A DNA stretch of 64,000 nt from assembly GCF_028473645.1 (NCBI RefSeq), contig NZ_CP097269.1:5479501-5543500 (forward strand). Direction: 5' to 3'. The notes beneath the pieces are model-generated. The model was not told where the DNA came from. It was given only the letters and a program-made list of their open reading frames with translations, and ran no database searches. The first letter of the stretch is position 1; the number at the start of each line of letters is the position of its first letter. Made by a program: the position numbers and the translations under genes. Positions 58,633 to 64,000 of this stretch are shown piece by piece. Origin of the DNA: Acidovorax sp. GBBC 1281. GTDB lineage: Bacteria > Pseudomonadota > Gammaproteobacteria > Burkholderiales > Burkholderiaceae_C.

Positions 58633-59454
58633 ATGCGGCGATTCGGTGCCTGGCCCGCCTGGGCCTTCATGGCGCTCTTTCTGGCCGTGCCGCTGGCGGC
58701 GCTGCTGCCCGAGGCCCTGGCCGATCACGGCGCAGCCTTCGGGCGGCTGCTGCACCACCCGCTGTTCGCGGGCGCGCTGCGCAACACGCTGCTGCTGGGG
58801 CTGGGCAGCGGCGCGGTGTCGGCCGTGGTGGGCAGCTGCCTGGCCCTCGAACTGGCGCGCCAGCCCGAGGGCCGGCGCAGCTGGCTCATGGCGATGCTGG
58901 GGCTGCCGCTGGCCTTCTCGGGGCTGGTGATCGCCTACGGCTTCATCCTGGCGTTCGGCCGCGCGGGCCTGGTCACACAGCTGGCCGCCCGGCTGGGCGC
59001 CGACCCCGCCGTGGTGGGCGGCTGGATCTACAGCGTGGGCGGCCTGGGCCTGGCCTATGCCTACTACCTGGTGCCGCGCGTGGCCCTGTCGCTGTACCCC
59101 GTGTTCGCGCACCTGGACCTGCGGCCCCTGGCCGCCGCGCGCACGCTGGGCGCCACGCCGCTGCGCGCGTTCTGGGACACCGTGGTGCCCGAGGTGGCGC
59201 CCTCCGTGCTCGCCAGCGCCTGCACCGTGGCCGCGCTGGCCATGGGCACCTACGGCACCGCGCTGGCGCTGGTGGGCACGCAGCTGAACATCCTGCCGTT
59301 GATGCTGCTCGCGCAGGTGAGCGACGGGGGCAACGACTTTTCCATGGCGGCGGCGCTCTCGCTGGTGCTCATGGTCGTGTGTGTGATCGTGATGGGAGTT
59401 GGAGATGTGGCCACCCGCCAACGGGAGCGCGATGCTTCCCGAAACCACCGTTGA
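58633..59454 (+). CDS. ABC transporter permease (second)
   Basis: 273 residues, six membrane helices. AAARTLGATPLRAFWDTVVPEVAPSVLAS is the EAA loop; the first helix (AWAFMALFLAVPLAALLPEAL) follows a short basic start. It completes the importer with the permease at 55689. Six bases separate it from the binding-protein gene. Its 3' end overlaps the LOG-like gene by 23 bases. Confidence 0.88.
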   Translation: MRRFGAWPAWAFMALFLAVPLAALLPEALADHGAAFGRLLHHPLFAGALRNTLLLGLGSGAVSAVVGSCLALELARQPEGRRSWLMAMLGLPLAFSGLVIAYGFILAFGRAGLVTQLAARLGADPAVVGGWIYSVGGLGLAYAYYLVPRVALSLYPVFAHLDLRPLAAARTLGATPLRAFWDTVVPEVAPSVLASACTVAALAMGTYGTALALVGTQLNILPLMLLAQVSDGGNDFSMAAALSLVLMVVCVIVMGVGDVATRQRERDASRNHR

Positions 59455-59953
59455 GGCGCTGGCGCGGCTGGCCGCCCGCCAGCGCGGCCCGCGCCGCCAT
59501 GCCCAGCCGGTGGGCGTCATCGGCCCCGGCGACGGCGGCGTGCGCGAATGCCAGGCCGCCTACGCCGTGGGGCGCCACCTGGCGGCCGCCGGCATGGCCA
59601 TCGTATGCGGCGGGCGCGGCGGCGTGATGGCGGCGGCCTCGCGCGGCGCGCACGACGCGGGCGGCATCGCCATCGGCCTGCTGCCCGAGGACGACGACCG
59701 CCACGCCAACGAATGGCTCAGCGTGGCCGTTCCCACCGGCATGGGCGAGATGCGCAACGCCCTCATCGCGCGCAGCAGCCGCTGCCTGGTGGCCGTGGGC
59801 GGCGGCATGGGCACGCTGTCGGAGATGGCGCTGGGCCTCAAGTGGGGCAAGCCGGTGTACGTGCTGCACGGCGACATCGCCCTGCCCGGCGCCGTGCCGG
59901 TGGCGGACCTGGGCGAACTGCTGGGCGCGGTGGCCGCCTGCCTGCTGGACTGA
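59432..59953 (+). CDS. TIGR00725/LOG-family protein
   Basis: 173 residues. GVIGPGDGG, GGRGGVMAAASRGA and the GGGMGTLSEMALGLKWGKPVYVL stretch are the Rossmann-like phosphate-binding and catalytic loops of the lysine-decarboxylase-like/LOG superfamily, whose members cleave nucleoside monophosphates (cytokinin activation, PpnN). The start is taken at ATG 59432, with GGGAG six bases upstream; upstream ATG 59405 and TTG 59399 are also in frame. It overlaps the permease gene and so belongs to the ABC operon, an unusual neighbour for such a protein. Confidence 0.82.
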   Translation: MLPETTVEALARLAARQRGPRRHAQPVGVIGPGDGGVRECQAAYAVGRHLAAAGMAIVCGGRGGVMAAASRGAHDAGGIAIGLLPEDDDRHANEWLSVAVPTGMGEMRNALIARSSRCLVAVGGGMGTLSEMALGLKWGKPVYVLHGDIALPGAVPVADLGELLGAVAACLLD

Positions 59954-60035
59954 CGGCGCTCGGGCGGGGGTGAAGGGGGCGTTCGCAGCCCTTTCGAACC
60001 TTTCAGGCCGCACGCCGGGAGATTGATTGCCCTGT

Positions 60036-60064
60036 TAGCTATAAAAACAATAGCAAACGCCCTG
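60036..60064. repeat. Dispersed Comamonadaceae-type hairpin element, copy C
   Basis: gctat (60038-60042) and atagc (60050-60054) form a short hairpin with an A-rich loop, followed by aaacgccctgg, close to the ATAGCAnAnGCCCTAG signature of the other copies. It lies between the LOG-like gene and flavin reductase. Confidence 0.55.
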
Positions 60065-60101
60065 GCCGGCGAATCCGGAACCGTTTGTGTATCGTGCAGG
60101 C

Positions 60102-60758
60102 ATGACGATCGCCACCTCCCCCCACGACGCCGCCCCGGCCGCCTCCGGCATCCACAGCTACGAGCCGCGCCAGGGCCACGGCCTGCCGCACGACCCCTTC
60201 AACGCCATCGTGGGGCCGCGTCCCATCGGCTGGATCGCCTCGCGCAGCGCGGCCGGCGTGCTCAACCTGGCGCCCTACAGCTTTTTCAACGCCTTCAACT
60301 ACACGCCGCCCATCATCGGATTCGCCAGCATCGGCGCCAAGGACACGCTCGCCAACATCCAGGCCACGGGCGAGTTCGTCTGGAACCTGGCCACCCGCCC
60401 GCTGGCCGAGGCCATGAACCGGACCTGCGCCGCCGTGCCGCCCGAGGTGGACGAGTTCACGCTCGGGGGCCTCACCCCCGCAGCCTCGCGGATCGTGTCC
60501 GTGCCCCGCGTCGCCGAAAGCCCGGTGGCCATGGAATGCCGCCGCACGCAGATCGTGCAGCTTGAGGGCGCGGACGGCGAGAGGGTGCCCACCTGGCTGG
60601 TGCTGGGCGAGGTGGTGGCGGTGCACATCGACCGCGCGCTACTCAAGGACGGGGTGTACGACACGGCCCATGCCGGTCACATCCTGCGCGCGGGCGGCCC
60701 GGCGGACTATTTCACGGTGGGGCCGGAGCAGCTGTTCAAGATGCACCGACCGCGCTGA
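60102..60758 (+). CDS. Flavin reductase-like domain protein
   Basis: 218 residues. FNAIVGPRPIGWIASRSAAGVLNLAPYSFFNAFNYTPPIIGF is the FMN-binding flavin_Reduct domain, and VPRVAESPVAMECR matches its C-terminal strand. Such enzymes use NAD(P)H to reduce FMN for a partner oxygenase or act alone as oxidoreductases; no oxygenase is adjacent. ATG 60102 has GCAGG just upstream. Confidence 0.87.
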   Translation: MTIATSPHDAAPAASGIHSYEPRQGHGLPHDPFNAIVGPRPIGWIASRSAAGVLNLAPYSFFNAFNYTPPIIGFASIGAKDTLANIQATGEFVWNLATRPLAEAMNRTCAAVPPEVDEFTLGGLTPAASRIVSVPRVAESPVAMECRRTQIVQLEGADGERVPTWLVLGEVVAVHIDRALLKDGVYDTAHAGHILRAGGPADYFTVGPEQLFKMHRPR

Positions 60759-60834
60759 GCGGGCCTGGGCGGGGCACTGGCCAGCGGCTATGCTCCACCA
60801 ACCCTTTTCCATTCCACTGCAGAGAACCGACACC

Positions 60835-61053
60835 ATGAACCCCACCCGACTGATCGCCATCGTTTTGATCGTGGCCGGCGCCCTGGGCCTGGCCTACGGC
60901 GGCTTCAGCTACACGAAGGACACCACCGTGGTGAAGGTCGGTCCGCTGGAGATCTCGGCCAAGGAGAAGGAGACCGTCAACATCCCGCTGTGGGTGGGCA
61001 TCGGCGCCATCGCCGTCGGCGGCCTGCTGCTGGTGCTGGGCGCGAAGAAGTGA
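60835..61053 (+). CDS. Small two-helix membrane protein
   Basis: 72 residues: a first helix (LIAIVLIVAGALGLAYGGF), a short polar hairpin with KDTTVVKVGPLEISAKEKETV, and a second helix (IPLWVGIGAIAVGGLLLVLG) with a lysine-rich end. The pattern recurs widely in proteobacteria under a hypothetical label (DUF3185-like). No function known. AGAGAACC precedes the ATG. Confidence 0.75.
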   Translation: MNPTRLIAIVLIVAGALGLAYGGFSYTKDTTVVKVGPLEISAKEKETVNIPLWVGIGAIAVGGLLLVLGAKK

Positions 61054-61123
61054 TGGGGATGCGCGGCCCGCAGCCGGCCCCTGCGCGGTGCGGGGCGGCT
61101 GCGATGGACGGGGACGGCCCGGC

Positions 61124-61426
61124 ATGAGGGCCGCCGCGCTGCGCCGATTCGCCGTGCGCTTCTGGTTCGGCCTGCTGTGCATCGCCCTCGGCCTCGCGCC
61201 AGTGCTGCTGCTCTTGCTGTCGTGGCCGCTGCTGCGCCTGCTCGGCTGCGAAGGCAACGAGGGCTCGGGCATGCAATGCGCCGCGGCCCCCGGGCTGTCG
61301 GACGCGGCGTATTCGGTGCTCATGATCGGTGCGTGGGGGTCGATGTTCACGCTGCCCTCCGCGCTGATGCTGTACCTGGCCGGGGTGGGAGTGCGCTGGC
61401 TGGCGCGCCCGCCGGCGCAGCGGTAA
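61124..61426 (+). CDS. Small membrane protein, unknown
   Basis: 100 residues. Two or three hydrophobic segments (FWFGLLCIALGLAPVLLLLLSWPLLRLL and AAYSVLMIGAWGSMFTLPSALMLYLAGVG) flank a short loop with two cysteines (GCEGNEGSGMQCAA). ATG 61124 is chosen as residues before it lack membrane character. No family recognised. It converges on the MDR gene. Confidence 0.6.
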   Translation: MRAAALRRFAVRFWFGLLCIALGLAPVLLLLLSWPLLRLLGCEGNEGSGMQCAAAPGLSDAAYSVLMIGAWGSMFTLPSALMLYLAGVGVRWLARPPAQR

Positions 61427-61486
61427 GGCCGGCGCAATACACCGCCGAAGACGTTCGCCTCCCGGGCATTCGCGGCCGGGGAGCGG

Positions 61487-62422
61487 TCAGCGCGTGAAGT
61501 CGGCCACCACCTTGCCGATGCGGGGGCCGGTGCGACTGCGTTCGATGGCTGCCGGAATGCCGTTGAAGCCCACGGTATCGCTCAGCTTCGAGATCAGCGA
61601 GCCTTGGGCAATTTCCTGCGCAAACTGCGCCAGGAGCACGGCGTCCGCTTGGTTCACGAACCACAGTCCGCGACGGCCGGCAGGGGTGCGTGCGGCGATG
61701 TCGGGCGCGGCCGCGCTGACGATGGCGCCGCCTTCGGCCAGCACGGCCCACGAGCGATCGAGCGCCTCGCCGCCAACGTAGTCCAGCACCAGGCCGATGC
61801 CCTGCGCCACCGACTCGAAACGCTCGCTTCGGTGGTCGATGACGTGGTCCGCGCCCAGGCTTCGGACATGGTCGAGGTGCGCTGCGGAGGCCGTGGCGAA
61901 GACCTCGGCGCCGGCCCGCTTGGCGTACTGCACGGCATAGCCGCCCAGCCCTCCCGCAGCGCCGTGGATCAGGATGCGCTGGCCTGCCGCGATGGGCCCC
62001 GCCTGGTGCAGGCTCTGCCAGGCCGCGACGGCCGCCACGGGAATGCCGGCGGCCTGGACATCGTCCAGCCCCGCGGGCGTGTGCACCAGGTTCGCCTCGG
62101 CCACCGGCACGAATTCCGTGTACGCGCCGAGCCGGCCCAGCGGACCCATGACGCGGTCGCCGACCCGAAAGCGCGAGGCCCCCGGCCCGACGGCCTCGAC
62201 GGTGCCGGCCAATTCGATGCCGAGCACCGCAGGCAGGGGGATCGGGAAAGCCTTCTGGACCAGGCCTTCGCGGACTTTCCAGTCGATGCCGTTCACGCCG
62301 GCCGCGCGAACCCGGACCAGCACCTGGCCGTCGCCGGCGGAGGGTTTCGGGATCTCGCCGATCTCGGCGGCCGACGCGCCGCCGTAGGCGCGGATCAGGA
62401 CCGCGCGTTGGGTCGTTGTCAT
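61487..62422 (-). CDS. Quinone-oxidoreductase-like MDR-family NADP-dependent dehydrogenase
   Basis: 311 residues. The catalytic domain (VRVRAAGVNGIDWKVREGLVQ, VLGIELAGTVEAVG) lacks zinc ligands and the nucleotide domain has HGAAGGLGGYAVQYAKRAGA. It thus belongs to the zinc-free quinone reductase/enoyl reductase branch rather than to alcohol dehydrogenases. AGGAG lies before ATG 62422. It sits 43 bases after an Old Yellow Enzyme gene on the same strand; both reduce activated alkenes or quinones and may be co-induced. Confidence 0.87.
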   Translation of the reverse strand: MTTTQRAVLIRAYGGASAAEIGEIPKPSAGDGQVLVRVRAAGVNGIDWKVREGLVQKAFPIPLPAVLGIELAGTVEAVGPGASRFRVGDRVMGPLGRLGAYTEFVPVAEANLVHTPAGLDDVQAAGIPVAAVAAWQSLHQAGPIAAGQRILIHGAAGGLGGYAVQYAKRAGAEVFATASAAHLDHVRSLGADHVIDHRSERFESVAQGIGLVLDYVGGEALDRSWAVLAEGGAIVSAAAPDIAARTPAGRRGLWFVNQADAVLLAQFAQEIAQGSLISKLSDTVGFNGIPAAIERSRTGPRIGKVVADFTR

Positions 62423-62465
62423 GGGAGGTTCTCCTGTGCAGGTGTCGATGGCGGGGCGCGCCGGT

Positions 62466-63536
62466 TCAGGCGGCTGCGCCGCCCAGGCCCGGGTAATCGG
62501 TGTAGCCCTTGGCACCACCGCCGTAGTAGGTGTTGTGGTCCGGCGCGTTCATCGGGGCGTTGGTTTTCAGGCGCTCGACGAAGTCGGGGTTGGCCAGCAC
62601 CATCTGTCCGTAGGCTTCCAGATCGGCCAGGCCCGACGCCAGGTCGGTGCCGATCTGCTCGCGTGCACGCCCCGGTCGGTTCACGATGAGCGTGCCGCGC
62701 CAGAGCTTGCGAATGTCCGCCACCAGGGCTTCGTCGCCCACGTGCATCACATGCACATAAGCCAGGCCCAGCCGGGAGAGTTCGGCGCTCAGGTAGCGGT
62801 ACAGGGCCGGCCCTTCGACCCCCTCATCGATGCCCCCCAGCTGGGCGCCGGGCGACAGGCGAATGGCGGTACGGTCAGCACCGATTTCCTCGGCGATCGC
62901 GGTGGCCACTTCGATCGCGAAACGGGCGCGGTTCTCGATCGATCCGCCGTACTGGTCGGTGCGGGTGTTGGCGCTCGGGGCGAAGAACTGCTGGACCAGA
63001 TAGCCATTGGCACCGTGGATTTCGACGCCGTCGGCACCCGCTTCGACCGCCCGGCGAGCGGCCCAGCGAAAGTCCGCCACAGTCTGTTGGATCTCCTCGG
63101 TGGTCAGCGCGCGCGGCTCGGGGATGGGCTGCATGCCCGTCATCGTGAACATCGGCGCGCCGGGCGCGATCGCAGAGGGGGCCACGGCCTGCCGGTGGTG
63201 GGGCGTGTTGTCGGGGTGCGACATGCGGCCCACGTGCATGAGCTGGATGAACAGGCGCGCGCCCTTGGCGTGCACGGCGCCAGTGATGGCCTGCCAGCCG
63301 GCCACATGGGCATCGGTGTAGATGCCGGGGGTGGTGAGGTAGCCCTGGCCGTCGTCGGAAGGCTGCGTGCCTTCGGAGACGATCAGCCCGACATCGGCGC
63401 GCTGCGCATAGTAGGTGGCCGCGAGGGCCGTGGGCGTGCCGTCGGGCGCGGCACGGGAACGGGTCATCGGCGCCATCACGAGGCGGTTCGAGAGGGTGTA
63501 GCGGCCGACGGTGGCAGGGCTGAAAAGGGCGGTCAT
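62466..63536 (-). CDS. Old Yellow Enzyme-family alkene reductase
   Basis: 356 residues, FMN-dependent TIM barrel. LVMAPMTRSRA (FMN binding), VHAKGARLFIQLMHVGR, GVEIHGANGYLVQQFF (the His/Asn pair that binds the substrate carbonyl), and RTDQYGGSIENRARF are diagnostic of NemA/XenB-type enzymes. It reduces electrophilic alkenes, nitro-esters or N-ethylmaleimide with NADPH. GGAGA precedes ATG 63536. It is divergent from a LysR regulator and shares a dyad-bearing promoter region. Confidence 0.92.
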   Translation of the reverse strand: MTALFSPATVGRYTLSNRLVMAPMTRSRAAPDGTPTALAATYYAQRADVGLIVSEGTQPSDDGQGYLTTPGIYTDAHVAGWQAITGAVHAKGARLFIQLMHVGRMSHPDNTPHHRQAVAPSAIAPGAPMFTMTGMQPIPEPRALTTEEIQQTVADFRWAARRAVEAGADGVEIHGANGYLVQQFFAPSANTRTDQYGGSIENRARFAIEVATAIAEEIGADRTAIRLSPGAQLGGIDEGVEGPALYRYLSAELSRLGLAYVHVMHVGDEALVADIRKLWRGTLIVNRPGRAREQIGTDLASGLADLEAYGQMVLANPDFVERLKTNAPMNAPDHNTYYGGGAKGYTDYPGLGGAAA

Positions 63537-63575
63537 GGGTTTCTCCGGTTGCGAAGCTGCATCTTCGATTAACCT

Positions 63576-63596
63576 AACCATGAGATAAATATGGTT
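63576..63596. promoter_or_regulatory. Candidate LysR operator
   Basis: aaccat (63576-63581) and atggtt (63591-63596) are perfect inverted arms nine bases apart, in an A/T-rich gap between the Old Yellow Enzyme and the LysR gene. The spacing suits the LysR T-N11-A-type dyad. Confidence 0.62.
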
Positions 63597-63627
63597 TGAT
63601 GGGAATGATTGATCCAATATTGACGCA

Positions 63628-64000
63628 ATGGCCCTCGAATACCTGAACGACATGGCGCTTTTCGTGGAGGTGGTGAAAGCCAAGAGCTTTCGCGCGGCCG
63701 GCGATGCGACGGGGGTGCCCAACTCGACCTTGTCGCGCCGGATCGGCGCGCTGGAGAAATCGATCGGCCTGCGCCTGCTGCACCGCACGACCCGCAGGAT
63801 CGAGTTGACCGAAGCGGGGCAGATCTACTACGAGCGCTGCCGGCGCATCGTCGAGGAAGCGCGGATCGCGCACGAGCAGTTGGGCGACCTGCTGGCCCAG
63901 CCCAGCGGGGTGCTGCGCGCCTCGCTGCCGGTGGACTTTGCGACCATCTACGTGGCACCGCTGATCGCGGAGTTCGCCCGCCGCTATCCGGGCATCGCCT
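63628..64000 (+). CDS. LysR-family regulator (3' end cut by window edge)
   Basis: The first 124 codons are visible: an HTH (ALFVEVVKAKSFRAAGDATGVPNSTLSRRIGALEKSIG, then LLHRTTRRIELTEAG) and the start of the effector domain (GVLRASLPVDFATIYVAPLIAEFARRYPGIA). It resembles the common DsdC/AaeR-type LysR group (CrgA-like). It is divergent from the Old Yellow Enzyme gene and most likely controls that operon in response to an electrophile. Confidence 0.88.
   Translation, partial: MALEYLNDMALFVEVVKAKSFRAAGDATGVPNSTLSRRIGALEKSIGLRLLHRTTRRIELTEAGQIYYERCRRIVEEARIAHEQLGDLLAQPSGVLRASLPVDFATIYVAPLIAEFARRYPGIA

Overview
The window is GC-rich, densely coded proteobacterial chromosome. Gene content points to the Burkholderiales, family Comamonadaceae, most likely Acidovorax or Paracidovorax. 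The supporting signs are a UbiM-like ubiquinone hydroxylase, a Bug-type tripartite tricarboxylate receptor, a small DUF6139-like protein, many LysR/IclR/TetR regulators beside catabolic genes, and a short dispersed hairpin element (CTCCTGAA...ATAGCA...GCCCTAG) of a type I recall from this family. No rRNA, tRNA, CRISPR array, complete insertion sequence or replication origin was seen.

Layout. 1-4.1 kb: arginine/ornithine catabolism (ornithine cyclodeaminase, arginase) and acetoacetyl-CoA synthetase. 4.2-5.5 kb: a small conserved protein and an M48 lipoprotein protease with a good terminator. 5.8-9.1 kb: an IclR regulator fused to an SMP-30-like domain, divergent from a ketoglutarate-semialdehyde-type dehydrogenase, with matching inverted operators on either side of the shared promoter region. 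9.2-10.9 kb: a scar, with an HxlR regulator, about 0.9 kb of lower-GC DNA carrying one orphan gene, and the 3' half of an MFS transporter gene. 11-19.2 kb: short regulator/enzyme units (XRE-cupin + GNAT; UbiM; gamma carbonic anhydrase; metallo-hydrolase/TetR; ArgP-like LysR with a LysE/ArgO exporter and an ACT protein; DUF2164 + GNAT). 19.3-21.2 kb: a B12-binding radical SAM enzyme. 21.2-29.4 kb: a NarL-type two-component pair, a PI-PLC-like lipase, a secreted unknown, a frameshifted gene and a large hybrid histidine kinase. 29.6-36.7 kb: AsmA-like protein, uracil permease, zinc-ribbon protein, CoA-transferase, thioesterase, cobalamin adenosyltransferase, EF-hand protein. 36.8-40.5 kb: a polar amino-acid ABC operon headed by its GntR regulator. 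40.6-45.4 kb: carboxylesterase + Bug receptor, TetR, FAD-linked 2-hydroxyacid dehydrogenase. 45.5-47.3 kb: four small membrane or unknown proteins. 47.4-49.7 kb: MHS transporter and a shikimate dehydrogenase paralogue. 49.9-51 kb: YhcG-type nuclease. 51.1-54.5 kb: aldo/keto reductase, MFS transporter, AraC regulator. 54.5-60 kb: LysR regulator and an ABC operon ending in a LOG-like gene. 60.1-64 kb: flavin reductase, small membrane proteins, quinone-oxidoreductase-like MDR, Old Yellow Enzyme and a divergent LysR gene cut by the window edge.

How the genes work together. Most units are regulator + transporter + enzyme modules for scavenging amino acids, organic acids and aromatic or carbonyl compounds. 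Several show ATGA or TAGTG stop/start overlaps that imply translational coupling, and several divergent promoters carry clear dyads. I found no canonical defence island. The least ordinary items are the regulator-enzyme fusion with its paired operators, a non-canonical CX4CX2C radical SAM motif, a dispersed element apparently captured in frame inside acetoacetyl-CoA synthetase, a nuclease gene with perfect DNA hairpins in its linker, and a PI-PLC/secreted-protein cluster next to a palindromic operator.
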